From Cyclina sinensis (lineage: Eukaryota; Mollusca; Bivalvia; Venerida; Veneridae): a DNA stretch of 64,000 nucleotides. Below the pieces are notes generated by a model. That model made no database searches. It worked only from the letters and a program-made list of their open reading frames with translations, and was not told where the DNA came from. Made by a program: the position numbers and the translations under genes. The stretch covers positions 40,782,780 through 40,846,779 of the forward strand of contig JAAONU010000001.1 in the NCBI GenBank assembly GCA_012932295.1, read 5' to 3'. This document shows, piece after piece, positions 22,621 through 35,912 of the stretch. How positions within the stretch are numbered: the stretch's first letter is position 1; each line of letters begins with the position of its first letter.

Positions 22621-24339
22621 TCTACCTAATTGTGGCATAATAACATTCCAGTTGTGTTTATTTAAATATTTAATTATATAGTAGTTCCCTGTCCCAGAAC
22701 ATTCCCCTCTGCCTTGTATTGGTTTATTTTGTTATGTTTGCCCATTTTTGAAAAACAGCCATTCCAGAAAACATATATCCCACCCCAGGATGGCAAAGTT
22801 AAGAAATTCTGTTGTTAGGTGGTCTTTTGCTTTGTGGGAGTGGAGTGGAGTGGAGGGTTTTCTCTTAAATACACTTCTCTAGAGGGTTAGTTGACTTTAA
22901 AAGTGCCATCCTAGATTGGGATTTATGTTTTACTGGAATGGCCCTGAATATAAGATATCCTTCAGTCGATTTTTTTCTTAGAGTAGCCTTGCTTAAATTT
23001 TAATGAACCATAGAGTTTGAGTAGATTTGACAGCATTAGATTGTAAAGAAAACTGTAGTAAGCCCAGTTTACCAAAGAAGTAGATCTTTTCTGTCTCCTG
23101 AAAAACTGGAGTAACTTTCAGGCCAGAAATGAGTTAAAGAATAACGTCTTAACCTGTAAATATACTTCAGTTGATTCTCAATGGCTCAGAGTTGTCAGGG
23201 CTGCAACAGATACTTGGAGCAAGGAAAAATACAAGCAATAAAATGCAAAATTATTTTAAAAATGCTGGCTTATTATCATGACTTATCAAAAAATGAACTT
23301 CAATATTTTTCTGACTTTTTGTATTTAAAAGCTACATTTCGGGGGGCATATGTCAATTTCCAGTGACAGCTCTTGATGTATTTAAAACATTGCTGAATTT
23401 CTTGAGTATTTCGTAGATCTATTTTTGCTTTATGAAAAATATTTAAGAGTATTTTATTTTGCTTTCTGAACAGAATATGACAGTTGGCATTATGAAGATG
23501 AATGATGGTAATTAAATATATATACTCCAGATGAAAATATGCACAATAACAGATGTAAATTAACACTTCATCTAACCATAGAATGGTTTGAGTGTTCCGA
23601 CTTCGAGCCATACTTATTAGATCTTTATAGAAATACAAACAAATTGTGTCCAAACTTCAAGGAAATCAGGCAAAGCAATTCTGAGCCATTGAGGAATGAC
23701 TACTTTTCATTATTTTATCAAAACTATTATCAGTGTGGTTTTTGACTCTACATGTTTGCACATTCCCTGTTAAAAATTTTTCCGCTCTTTTTACATGTTT
23801 TATATTTTGTATACAGTGTAGGAAATAGAGTTAATTTCCAGTATAAGAAGTTATCTCAAAATATCTATTTTGAAACAGAATAAAATATTAGAGAATTTGT
23901 AACAATTGCATAATATTTTTGTAAAAATAAAGTCTTAGTGGTTTTTTAGTCCATTTAAACTGTTAAACATTTACCTTGTCATTGCTGGCAAAGCCTCTTT
24001 ACTGTTATTAGGTATTCAGACAGATATTGTAGTGGTAAGAAGAATTTTTCTATACCATTACTTAGCTTGACTTTAAAATTTCTTTTACTGTAATTTTAAA
24101 GCAGTATTTAATTTTTCTGTGTATATAGTTTTGTAAGGACAATTGTCTGAAGACACAGAGTTATAGAGTATTGTTTCATGTATAGTCTGTACATGTTATG
24201 TTTGGTACTATAATTACAGTAGTTTATTAGTTATTAGTTCTTTTTCAATTCCCTCATCTTTGTCATCTACAAACATTGACAACTTATCAGCATCAGAGCA
24301 GATTTATTTCGTTTGAAAGTCTTTGAGTTGAAGGAGCAG

Positions 24340-24420
24340 TGATGGGGGTAGGGTAAAATGCTGGAGTCCTGATCAGAGGTTGCTGGTTCGAATCCCACCA
24401 GGGATGACTTTTTAAACTGA
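24340..24420 (+). mobile_element. tRNA-derived SINE fragment
   Basis: Contains an exact RNA polymerase III box B match, GGTTCGAATCC (24385-24395), within CAGAGGTTGCTGGTTCGAAT and CCCACCAG, and an upstream degenerate tRNA-like half (GTAAAATGCTGGAGTCCTGA). The tRNA fold is not complete, so it is a SINE head rather than a tRNA gene. Confidence 0.6.
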
Positions 24421-26109
24421 CTGACACCGTTGGTTTCCACACAGGAAGCAAGCATCAAATGAAATTAATATAAGTTGCAACAACTTGTTTCACAAACAAC
24501 GCAAAATAAATATTTTAAAGTTTAAACTGAAGAAAATTGAAGGGAAGTTGGTTGATGTAGTTTAGTTTTAGCATAATGGTACAGGAATTGATTAGAAATC
24601 AGTTTATTTCCTGAGAAAAGGATTTTGGGATTTTAATGTTAAAGAAGTGTAGTGTTTCTTTTGTAGTACAAAGTTATGTGACATTGTTTTTAAAGTGTGT
24701 TGTTAGAAATTTAATCAGGAGGTGCACTTGTTAATTCTTCACAGAAATACACTTACAGATGTACATTTTTTTTCTGTTTCATGCTTCAACCTGAGAAAGT
24801 CTTTTCTGATTCCTGTTGTAAAGTCATTTTAGATTCTGTTAAAAACAAGACTGAAAAATGTTATCGTAATAATATTTAAGTGATAATTCTATTTCCATGT
24901 GAAATTGATCAAATAACAAAAATGAAAATATTATTTATATAATAAACAAAAACACATGTCTACAGAACCTTACTACCATATACATTTGAGTAATATTGAA
25001 AGTTTGTTAGCTTTTCCTGTTTTATAGACAGCCATTTAATCTTTTTCACATTGAAAGTGTTTGTTAAGTAACTGGTTGTGAAATAGTAAATTAGCATATA
25101 AACCTCAGCTACATTTGTAAATAATAAATTGAAGTGTAATAGTACATCAGGCAAAGGTTATTTTGCTGTAACACTTTAACTTGCCTGCTGTGTAAATCAA
25201 TTCTTATAATTCTATAGATGTAGACCAGTTCTTTCCATTTTTTTTTTGGTCAAACACCACTGTCAATTTTACCTATATCCTGATACCTTTTTATAATGGA
25301 CTGGGCCATCATTAAGTTTGAAATGGTTTATTTATCATTCCTAGGGTTAGATTTTAAAAAAAATGTTACAGACCGAATAATGGGGCAGACATATTTAGGC
25401 TGCATGTATGTATATTGTAGTCTACCCTGGTCACAGAGGCAAAAATATATGCCACCACTAAGTCTGTTTTAACTGCTACTACTGCTGTTTCTTTTTTTGG
25501 GGGGTGTGGGTTAGATATTATATGCATGCTCTTTTTCCAGCTGTCATATCAAAACACATGTCCAGTGAACATTTCAAGGTTAGTGTATTGTTCTTAATTT
25601 GCCATTATCTGCCATTTGTATCAAGAAAATCTGTGATTAATTGAAAAACAGACTGAATGATTTAATACTGTAAAACTTCATCATGTTTTTGAACTGTTGT
25701 GTTGTTGTAACAATGTTTCGCTCAATATCTATTTGCCATTGATAATAAGTAGAAAGTTACAGGCTTCCATAAAGGAGATATTTTGCTTGATGTTGTATTG
25801 TTTTTGCTGAATTCAAAATGAAATACAGAGTTTATTTGGAGCCAGCATTTCTGTTTTATGTTTAACATTGTCCTTTGGGAGAGTCCTAGTTATACAAAAG
25901 CTCAGGGAGATCTCCAGATAGCAGTGATCTCAAGGGTGTAATCAGGCTTTCATAAATTATGCTCTCATAACTAGCAGGATAGCAAATAGCCTATTCTAGG
26001 GGTTCCTGTGGTGTGCTCTTATGGGGAAATTTTGAATTGGTGATGCAAAATGGTGGTGCAGGTTGCATTTTGGCACATGAAAGAAAACATATTTCAGTAT
26101 TGCAATTAT

Positions 26110-27862
26110 GAGTATTGACAACTTCCTTGTTCAAGTGGTGTTTTATTTTGCTCACTTAAGTGGGGCTATGCTGCTTTCTCCATACATGGAAGAATTTTTA
26201 AATGCCTTGGGACTTTTGTTCACCTTGATGAGTTGGCATGTCATGGGCAAGACCCAGGTTCTTAGCTCAAAGATCAAGGTCCCAAAGACATGTTTATATG
26301 TAAATTTTGTCTGAACAATTACTCTTTAAGTATAAAAGCTACATACTTGAAACTTAGTATATAGATCTTGGTGAGATGGCATGCACTATGCACTGTCGTA
26401 TTTATATTTGTTAGAGCAAAATTCAGTAACAAAAGGACAGACTTTGTTGAAATTTCACACAGATAGAACAATTATAGAAAAGGCAGAGTACAAGACCCAT
26501 AACTCTGGCTGGCTTAGATTTTGAATAAATTGCCTACCTGAATTGCTTGTCTGGGCCATATCTTCTCCATGGAGGAAAGAAATTGTAAATATCTTGGCAC
26601 TTCTGTTCACCTTGATGAGACAGCACACTGCATGCATGACCTAGATTCATAGATCAAAGTCACAGTGACAGCTTAAAGGTTATAAATGTGGACTGATTTG
26701 CTTGTCGGGGCATAACTTATCCATGCATTGAATAATTTTTAATACCTAGGTATTTTTGTTCACCTTAATGATGCAACATGTCATGTGCAAGACCCAGGTT
26801 CATAGCTCAAAGGTCAAGGTCACAGCTTAAAGGTTAAAAATGTGGACTGATTTGTTTGCATGGCCATAACTTCTCCAGGCATGGAATAACTTTTAAATGC
26901 CTTGGTACTTTTGTTCACCTTGATGAGTTGGCATGCCATGCAAGATCCAGGTTCTTAGCTTAAAGGTCAAGATCATAGTGACAGCTTTGAGGTAAAAAGC
27001 ATGGACAGATTTCTTCGGCTGGGTCATAACTTCTCCATGCATGGAAGAATTTTAAAATTCTTTGGCATTTTCATCCACCTTGATAAGGCGGTGTGTCACG
27101 CGCAAAACTGGCATCCTTAGCTTGAAAGTCAAGATCACAGTAACATGTTTACATTAAAATTTTGTCTGGACAATTGGAAGCCACAGACTTGAAAATTTTT
27201 CAGCAGATAGATCTTGATTGAGTACATTGTGCCAGAACCAGAACACTTCTGTATTAATTTTTATAATTATTTCCATTTATTGATCTTTTTTGTCTGGAGC
27301 AAAACTCAATAACTGTAAGATGGACTTTGTTGAAACTTCACACAGAGATAGAGAACAATAAGAGGAAGAGTGCAGAGTACAAGACCCATAACTCAGCCTG
27401 GCTTAGATTTTGAATTGTCTTTGTAAATTATTTTATTTCCTAGTGCATTTTTCAAATTTTTTTAGGACCTTGTTGAAACTTAACACATTGAAAAGGAACA
27501 TTAACCAGAAGTGCTCTGTTCAAGGGAAATAACTCTGCAAGACTAGTCCACATTTACCATTCTGTCCATTTGACACCTGGTGGTATCAACATTTTGCCCG
27601 TGGGAATCGAGTTAAATAAATCCTACTGCATTTTGCGCATGCATTAAATGTTAAGCTCACAGTGGTTTTCATAAGTGGTCTTCAATCAAACACTTGAGAA
27701 TAATTAAATCCAGCAATCTAAAATACAAGTCAGCTTTATGAGAGATAACTCCAGATCCTACTGTTTTTGGCATACCATGCTGAACTGACATTCTGTATTG
27801 ATCTTGGCAGTGCAAAAGTTGGGGGGGGGGGGGGCATCTATGTCATTCTGACAGCTCTTGTT
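26110..27862 (+). mobile_element. Pearl/Helentron-like tandem repeat element
   Basis: About five diverged units carry TTGTTCACCTTGATGA, AAGACCCAGGTTCATAGCTC, AAAGGTCAAGGTCACAG and ATAACTTCTCCATGCATGGA. It ends in a hairpin TGTCA-TTC-TGACA (27841-27853) followed by GCTCTTGTT (27854-27862), matching the terminus of other families here. The left boundary is unclear. Confidence 0.6.
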
Positions 27863-27999
27863 CCCTATATCATCCCTTTACAGTGTACTAGAATTATGTT
27901 TGGTCACTACTGGTCATCAGACATACAAAAAAACAGCAATACAAGAAACCAGGTTTCCAACACTGCCAGAGAATACAGTATTTTTTTTATAAACAATGA

Positions 28000-28400
28000 C
28001 CTTGACCTTGCTCCTGATGATCCAGGTACAATCCAAAGCTTTGTCTTTATGAAATAACTAGTACAGCAAGTTTCATTGCTGTCTTTGCACAAAAAGATGA
28101 AGTGGAAATTGTTTTTTTTTAATGTTTATTTTAAAGAACTTTGACATTGATCTTTGTGATCCTGAGGTAATCCTTACGTGTGTCTTCATACCATCTTCTA
28201 CCAAGTTTCATCTCAGTATGTCCTTCCTAACTAAAGTTATTTTGTGGAAACTGTTTTCCTTTGTTCTAATCTGATGACCTTGACCTTGAAGTAACCAATC
28301 CCATGGGATTCCTTACATGATTCTTCATACCATCTAAGTACATACCAAGTTTCATCTTGACAGCTCTTTCCAAACTAAAGTTAATCAGTAGAAATCATCT
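28000..28400. repeat. Diverged tandem repeat, about 165-bp unit
   Basis: Two to three units share GACCTTGACCTT, CTTCATACCATCT and ACCAAGTTTCATCT. Confidence 0.55.
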
Positions 28401-28780
28401 CTTTGATACAAAGTAACTGACTCAGTTTCACAGAAACAACATATTCTAACTGTTTAATCAAGTTTTGTTGAAGATCATGTTAAAAATAAGTATCCAAGCT
28501 GGTAAAAGTCCTGGTATATCAAGACAGACTCTCTCAGTATGACAGAAAGTCATTTAAAAAGTTCATCTGACTGCTAAGACGTTGACTTTGCAGGTAGCAA
28601 GAGTGGTCTTTTATTGGACAAATAATCTACTCTTTGAAATACAGAAAATAAAGTCTTAATTAAATGGAGTGTTGTTACCTTGTCAGTAGAGTGAGACAGG
28701 CCTTGAGGATTTTGTTTCAAAAAATACTTTCTGTAACATTATGTAATGTTCTTCTATCTCTGCATTGAAATCAGAAATTA

Positions 28781-30426
28781 TACACCTGGAAAAAAGTTAA
28801 GCACCCCCCTGTTTTTTGACAAGTGTTTCAGCACATAGGTTTTATTCGTGCGTGAATTTATTTGAAAATAACCAATACAACTGCATTTTTTTTAATGTCA
28901 ATATTGTGTCTAACATACAATGCAGGAATTTGGTAGAGTTCCCAATATCTACTGTGGAAAAAGGCCTCTTACAAAAGACATGTATTTTAATGTCATACAA
29001 ACGTTGGATTAAGTATGGTGCTGCAGATTTCATTGGAATGTTTTGTGATGTCATTTCTTGTTAAAACTGTCTGTCTGAGTGTCTAAATCAAAGCAGTGCC
29101 ATAGCTGGTCAATACCGTGTATACCCTCCGCGTACATGGATGACTGCTTCAACCCTACATCTCATCCCTCCAGTCAGGCGTCGAACTTGTTGCATGGTTA
29201 GCTGTTGCCACTCAAGATGCAAAGCTGCTTCCAATTCAACAAGATTTTGAGCGGAAGGGTCCATTCTTTGTATTCGACACCCAAGGATATCCCAGGTATG
29301 CTCCAGTGGGTTCAAATGGGGACTTCTGGCCGGCCAAAGGCAATGTCTCCATAGGGTTACGTTGGCTGAATGCTGTAACTGCTCTAGAACTGTGGGGTCC
29401 AGTGTTGTCGTCCATGAATACAGGTCTAGAGGCAAGTGGGTGGTTATCGAAATGAGGCATGACAACTGGCTCAAGGACCTCGCGAATGTTGCATTCGCCT
29501 AAAGTCTGCCCTGTATGGTCACCAATTCCATATTGTCATCATGGGATATGCAACCCTAGACCATTACAGAGCCTCCACTGTATGGAATCATCGGTTTAAT
29601 GTTCTTTGGTGTGTATGATGTGTTCCTGTGCCTCCAGACTCTCATTCGGCCATCCGTAACATGAAGCAAAAACCTGCTCTCATCTGACCAATGTATTCGA
29701 CGCCATGACCTCAAATCCCAACCTCTTCTCGCCAAACACCATTGCAAATGGGTTCTTTGATGATGGGCCATCAACAGGGGGCGCTTAATTACTCTTCTTG
29801 AAGCTAGCCAATCTGTCCTTAAGCAATTTCGTAGGGTCTTTAGAGACAGTCATCGATGTGGTAGCCATAGGGGCTTGAGACGTGTACTCGTAGCAAAGGG
29901 CTGCCACCTCACTAATCGCACCAGGGCTCGATCCTCCCATTGCGTGGTTACTGTAGGTCTTCCTGACCTTTGTAGGTCTTTGATATCATTGGTCATACGA
30001 TACTTTCTCACCAGCCTGCTGACCACATTGTAATGGCAGCCGGTTTGATGCCCTATTTCCTTGTAGGGCATCCCTGTCAAATGCATGCCGATGATTTGCC
30101 ATCGTTCTGCTTCCGATAGTCTTCTTCGACATTTTTTCGTTTCGAATGCTTCGATAGTCTTCTTCTAACAGTATCTACTGTTTGTAATGTCAGCATGTGC
30201 AAAATGTGGCTTATAAACACCCTATTATGCCGCGTACCCAAACTGCTTATTTCGAAATAATCCCTAAAATCTTCATAAACAGCCATTGCCAATGTGTATC
30301 TATGCTGAAAATCCTTACTATGGAATAACATTCGTGACAACTGCAGCAAAAAAAATAGTATATGTCAACTTGTAAATGAGCTATACTCAAAAATATTAGG
30401 GAGTGCTTAACCTTTTTCCAGGTGTA
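28781..30426 (-). mobile_element. Tc1/mariner-type DNA transposon (inactive)
   Basis: Terminal inverted repeats TACACCTGGAAAAA followed by (A/G)GTTAAGCAC lie at both ends, flanked by TA dinucleotides (28779-28780 and 30427-30428), the Tc1/mariner target duplication. The 1646-bp length is typical. A minus-strand transposase is recognisable but broken. The TIRs differ at only a few positions, so the copy is old but intact in outline. Confidence 0.9.
29109..30130 (-). pseudogene. Broken Tc1-type transposase
   Basis: On the minus strand, fragments in different frames follow the normal order. First comes a helix-turn-helix segment (MPYKEIGHQTGCHYNVVSRL, 30086-29850) ending at the RSGRP linker. 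Next is the first catalytic region HWSDESRF (around 29690). The second catalytic region, MDDNTGPHSS, is near 29410. The last is SPHLNPLEHTWD, with the third acidic residue, near 29310. Frameshifts and stops between fragments show it makes no functional protein. The motifs fit a DD34E-type enzyme. Confidence 0.85.
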
Positions 30427-30872
30427 TAGTTTTCTGCATAATGAACACTTGGACTCAATGCTTGTCTTGTCCAAGGAAAATGGTTGTGAGGGTGTCTGTC
30501 AAAATGCTAGTATCTCACTATATAGTTGATAAGAATGATTTAAAGGTGGCAACTAGCAAACCATACACTTCCATATGCTTTCTTACTGAACATTGCAAAT
30601 ATGTAGGTCACTTCCATTAATCTCATTGAAAACACTTTTAACATAGAAGAAGCAACAATAGTTCATTAGCTGAAATCTGGTATGTTTGTGTACTAGTATA
30701 CTCTACAAGCAAAATGATCTATCTGCTGTTTTACTCAACAGTACCTTGGACTTAAATGCTTTTACCCTTCAAAATGTTATGTTACTTTTCATCAGTATAT
30801 ACAGTATTTGTGATAAAAGTTGCATTTAGACTTTTTATTGACAGGAAGTCACTCAGATATGCAAAGAAAGAA

Positions 30873-31137
30873 AACAAGAGGACCAAACGGGCCTGGATCA
30901 CTCACCTGAAAAGGAATTATCAAACACTGGGGTTGGGGGTCTAGCTAATGTCACAAGTCAGATTGAAGAAAAAAAGAAGAATGAAAAAGTTTTGCCCGAG
31001 GGTTTTAGAGGAAATGATTTTAAAAGCTTGTCCTTAAACAGTCTATGCAAAATGTAGTGACCCCTTTGTATGATCTGGGCCAACTGCAATAAAACTTTAC
31101 AGGAATTATTCTGAGATGGTCCCCTTTCAAAATTATA
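30873..31137 (-). mobile_element. Short family A-like fragment (inverted)
   Basis: It starts AAACAAGAGGACCAAACGGG then CCTGGATCACTCACCTG, the inverted family A 3' terminus with a changed hairpin, and is followed by a short core. It abuts the next element. Confidence 0.55.
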
Positions 31138-31826
31138 TAAACAAGAGGGCCATGATGGCCCTTAATCACTCACCTGCATCCCATTGGTAAGGGACCCATA
31201 TCTGGATGATGTTGGTTCAGGAAACGAGATGACCCATATTCGAACTCAACCTATGGATCATCAAGACAAACATTCCAATTTCCATGCCATTTGAACAAAA
31301 AATGGCCTCAAGAGTATTAACAAGGTAAATCTGTGTATTCACCCAATGACCTAGTTTTTTGCCACAGATGACATATATTTAAACCTAGATATCATTAAAC
31401 CAAACAACCTGACAGGTTTTCATGCCATTAAGACAAAAAAATGGCCTCTAGAGTGTTAACGTAAATTTGTGTTTTGACCCCATGATCTAGTTTTGAACAT
31501 AGATGTTCCATATTCCAGCTTGACCTAGAATCATGAAGACAAACATTCTGACAAATGTTCATGACATTTGGGAAGAAAACATAGCCTCTGGTGTGTTAAC
31601 AAGGTTTTCCTTTGATTTGGCCCAATGACCTAGTTTTCAGTCTGACATGACCCACATTTGAACTAGTCTTAGACCTTATTGAGAAAATCGTTCTGATCAG
31701 GTTTCATGATAAATAAGTCAAAAATATAACTTCTAGAGTGTTAACAAACTGACTGTGGACGGCAGACATTGGACATTCTATGATCCTAAAAGCTTACCCT
31801 GAGCTGTGCTCAAGTGAGCTAAAAAC
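31138..31826 (-). mobile_element. Family A element, inverted
   Basis: It begins AACAAGAGGGCCATGATGGC and CCTTAATCACTCACCTG, holds four diverged units with GTGTTAACAAGG and GACCTAGTTTT, and ends TGAGCTGTGCTCAAGTGAGC then TAAAA, the inverted family A 5' terminus. Noncoding. Confidence 0.75.
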
Positions 31827-31993
31827 AGAATTCCATGCAGAACTCTGGTGGCCATGGATGGCAACTGAAAGGAGAAACTTCAAAAGTCTTCCTATCTTAA
31901 ACTGCAAGGCCTAGAGCCTAGATATATTTAGAATTGTGGACTGCGTACAGATGGACACACAAAAGAGCATATTAAAAGCTTTTGACTTTTGGT
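31827..31993 (-). mobile_element. Family A-like terminal fragment
   Basis: A short stretch adjoining the previous element that ends in TTTTGGTCAGGTGAGCTTGA, resembling another inverted family A 5' end. Confidence 0.4.
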
Positions 31994-32529
31994 CAGGTGA
32001 GCTTGAAAAAATGAACAACAATTTAATTAAGTTTATATGTAAATTTAATGTGACCATACAATCAAATACAGAAAGTATAAATATTTATGTACCATAATAA
32101 TCAAATATGAACAAAATTCTTTGTAAAAAAAAAGAAAAAAGTACAGAAAATATATTAATCAACATCTCAGACACTTTGCTTTGTCGAAAAGCAGTTTGTA
32201 TAACAGAAAGTTGATTTCTACAAAACAGAGGTTTTGCAAACTCTACCAACAGTACCATTTCTGACATGGAATAAAACTGAATGAACTACATTTAAGGGTA
32301 AAGAATCATTTTAGTTTGTACTTAAAAAATATTTGGCTCAGTTGCATGAAAATTACTGGCCACATCTAAGCAATCTGTTAAAAGAATGACAAAATGTGAT
32401 AATAAATCATAACAACTATTAAATAGAAAAAAATCATTTATCTTGTATACCTGTACAAAATGTTTTTTGTATATTCAAAATTGATCAATCACATGAAGCT
32501 ACTACAATTTCTAAACAAAACACAAAAGT

Positions 32530-33552
32530 TCAATGGCAGTGTGGGTTCTAGTAGTTTTTGTAAAGACAAAACTGATCAATGGTAGAGTCAGTTCTAATAG
32601 TTTTTGTAAAGACAAAATGGATCAATGGTAGAGTCAGTTCTAATAGTTTTTGTAAAGACAAAATTGATCAATGGTAGAGTCAGTTCTAATAGTTTTTGTA
32701 AAGACAAAATTGATCAATGGTAGAGTCAGTTCTAATAGTTTTTGTAAAGACAAAATTGAGCAAAGGTAGAGTCAGTTCTAATAGTTTTTGTAAAGACAAA
32801 ATTGATCAATGGTAGAGTCAGTTCTAACAGTTTTTGTAAAGACAAGATTGATCGTTTTTGTAAAGACAAAATGGATCAATGGTAGAGTCAGTTCTAATAG
32901 TTTTTGTAAAGACAAAATGGATCAATGGTAGAGTCAGTTCTAATAGTTCTTGTAAAGACAAAATGGATCAATGGTAGAGTCAGTTCTAATAGTTTTTGTA
33001 AAGACAAAATGGATCAATGGTAGAGTCAGTTCTAATAGTTTTTGTAAAGACAAAATTGATCAATGATAGAGTCAGTTATAATAGTTTTTGTAAAGACAAA
33101 ATTGATCAATGATAGAGTCAGTTCTAATAGTTCTTGTAAAGACAAAATGGATCAATGATAGAGTCAGTTATAAAAGTTTTTGTAAAGACAAAATTGATCA
33201 ATGGTAGAGTCAGTTCTAATAGTTCTTGTAAAGACAAAATTGATCAATGGTAGAGTCAGTTCTAATAGTTTTTGTAAAGACAAAATGGATCAATGGTAGA
33301 GTCAGTTCTAATAGTTTTTGTAAAGACAAAATTGATCAATGATAGAGTCAGTTATAATAGTTTTTGTAAAGACAAAATTGATCAATGATAGAGTCAGTTC
33401 TAATAGTTCTTGTAAAGACAAAATGGATCAATGATAGAGTCAGTTATAAAAGTTTTTGTAAAGACAAAATTGATCAATGGTAGAGTCAGTTATAATAGTT
33501 TTTGTAAAGACAAAATTGATCAATGATAGAGTCAGTTATAATAGTTTTGGTA
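32530..33552. repeat. 46-bp minisatellite, 22 copies
   Basis: Each unit contains TAGTTTTTGTAAAGACAAAA, then T/G-GATCAATG(G/A)TAGA and GTCAGTT(C/A)TAATAG. Units vary at a few fixed positions. One unit near 32840-32862 is shortened by about 20 bp. The six-unit block near 33057 recurs 276 bp later with the same variants. Confidence 0.95.
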
Positions 33553-34371
33553 ATGTATCATATGGTAATGGATGAAAGTATAAGTCAACAACATTATTGT
33601 GACATTACTGGGTGTTGGTCATTATCTTGCATTAAGATAAATGTGCGTCACTAAAATGAAATTCTTGTCAATGAATTTCAACATAAACATTGGAGCAAAT
33701 GCAGACTTAAATGTGCCTTAATCAAATCTACTTCAAAATGTCTTCTCAGTAATTGTAAAATCACCAGTTTTGTCCTCCTTCTCAATATTTGATGAAAAAA
33801 CAATAAACAGAAATTAAAACTGTTCTTCATTAATGTACACCTTATGTAGAAAGTTTAGTTGAAATATTTTTTATTTAGCTATAAACTTCACTTTGTTATA
33901 TACAAGCACTCATTTGCTTGTTTTGTGAACTGTGAAACATTGAACTTATTTGACAAGCCTAAAATAATCTTCAATGTAATCATACAAAAAATTTAATTTT
34001 AGGAAAAGTAAGATGTTATATACAAGTAACAGGACATGAAATTCAGAGATTTCAGTATCCAACAGGTTTAAAATAAAAATGTGCTTAAAACCAGACAAAA
34101 TAAACAGATTTAGTTCTATGAAATGTTATGTGACAGAACTTCTCATTATGTTTGTACCATTAACACAAAGACTTGAATTTTCCACTGTCCTTTTGCTTCT
34201 TAAACATTTCATTTAAATTCTACTGTTTAACATACTTTTAAAGGGAAATGTGTTCAAGTCATAAGATTTTGCATTCTTTTTAACCATGGAAACTCTTTAA
34301 CAAGTGGGGCATAATGGCTCTAAATCACTCAAAACAACAAGTGCAATGTAATGGATTTTTCTTAAACAAGA

Positions 34372-35513
34372 TAAACAAGAGGGCCATGATGGCCCTGGAT
34401 CGCTCACCTCAGTACTTTGGCTGTAGGTTTGGTGTTAAGCAGTATTTACTTTTTTAATTGAAAATATTTAAGTGCCTACAAACCAAATATGTAAAATATC
34501 AGTCAATAAATAAAGGCTCTATGACAGAAAGTAGAATTATATATTATAAGCTATGGTGACCTTGACCTCAAACCCTACCCATGGGTAGAGGTCCATGCAA
34601 GGAACCTATATATTGAATATCAAAGATATTGGTCTATAAATGAAGGCTCTATGAGGTACAGTAGATAAATCTATTTTTAGCCTCCGTGACCTTTAACCTA
34701 ATCTAATCATTTAAAAAAGCTTGATAAAGCTTGCTTCATGCCAAATTTTAAAATTCTAGGCCTTGTGGTTTCAGACAAGAAGATTTTTAAAGATTTCCTT
34801 TTTTACATATTAAGGGCCCCTGGGGCAGGGCCAATTTTGACCCCTGGGTCAACATATAAACAATACTGGTAAAGGTCCTCTACACAATACTCCACACCAA
34901 ATATCTAAGGTCTAGTCCTATTAGTTTCTGAGAAAAATGATTTTTAATGTTTGTCCTATATATATAAAAACTATATGTAAACCAAGAGAACCCTGGGGCA
35001 TGGCCAATTTTGACCCAGGGGACATCACTTGAACAAACTTGCAAGACATCCACTAGACAATGCTACATACCAAAATATCTAAGCTGTATGCATTGTGGTT
35101 TCTGAGAAGAAGATTTTTAAAGATTTCCTATATAAGCCTATGTAAAATCCATTGACCCCCGGGGTGGGGCCAAATTTGACACCAGGGGCATAATTTGAAC
35201 AAACTTGATAAAGGTCCACTAGACAATGCTATATACCAAATCTTAAGGCTCAGGGCCTTGTGGTTTCAGACAAAAAGATTTTCAAAGTTTTTCCTTTCAA
35301 TTGCCATAGCAACCAGAGTTCTTGATTGAATTGAATTGTTTGAACAACTTTGGTAAAGCTTCATGCAAGGAACATCCCTGCAAAGTTTCAACAAATTTGG
35401 CCAAATGGTTTAGGAGGAGAAGTTGTTTAAAGAAATTGTTGACACACGCTCGGCTGATGGACGATCACAAAAGCTCACCTTGAGGACACTGTCCTCAGGT
35501 GAGCTAAAAAACA
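34372..35513 (-). mobile_element. Family A element, inverted, about 1.1 kb
   Basis: It starts AACAAGAGGGCCATGATGGC and ends in a near-perfect palindrome, AGCTCACCTTGAGGACA / TGTCCTCAGGTGAGCT (about 35474-35507), then AAAA. The core units contain CTTGTGGTTTC.GACAAGAAG and CACTAGACAATGCTA.A. Noncoding. Confidence 0.8.
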
Positions 35514-35912
35514 AATGCTGAATGCTTTATACAGTAAGAATTTTTACATAGATTTCCGAATAAAACACGTAACCCCTCAGGCAGGGTAAAAGTCACCCCC
35601 AGGGATATTTGTAAAATCATTGTAGAGGACTACTAGACATTGTTACAAACCAAGCTCTGTGCCTATTTGAGATTTTAGGCAAGAAGATTTTGAGCTTTTT
35701 AATTCTTGTTTCCATAGAAACCACAGTTCTGCATGAAATAGAATTCTTTGAAAAACTTGGTAGAACTTCATGCAAAGACCATCCCTGCAAAGTTTATTCA
35801 ACTTCGACCAATTGGATAAAAGATGTTGTTGTTTAAAGCAAAATATAAACGACTGACACTGAAAGATAACAAAAGCTCACCATGAGCATGATGTGCTCAG
35901 GTGAGCTCAAAA
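35514..35912 (-). mobile_element. Second, truncated family A element, inverted
   Basis: Core units like the neighbour's and a closing palindrome AGCTCACCATGAGCATGATG and TGCTCAGGTGAGCT. The 3' terminus of the element is missing, so it may be a truncated tandem insertion. Confidence 0.6.

Larger units (their letters stand above)
22621..28780. other. Intergenic region right of gene 1
   Basis: No gene is supported. It contains a tRNA-derived SINE fragment (24340-24420), a diverged tandem repeat with a hairpin terminus (26110-27862) and a second short tandem block (28000-28400). The remaining sequence is AT-rich with scattered short frames that look like chance. Confidence 0.55.

Noticed and set aside
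24340..24420. tRNA gene
   Set aside because: Box B is perfect but the acceptor stem, anticodon arm and box A do not form a tRNA; better read as a SINE head.
32530..33552. CRISPR-like array
   Set aside because: Units are contiguous and 46 bp with no unique spacers, in a eukaryotic genome; it is a minisatellite.
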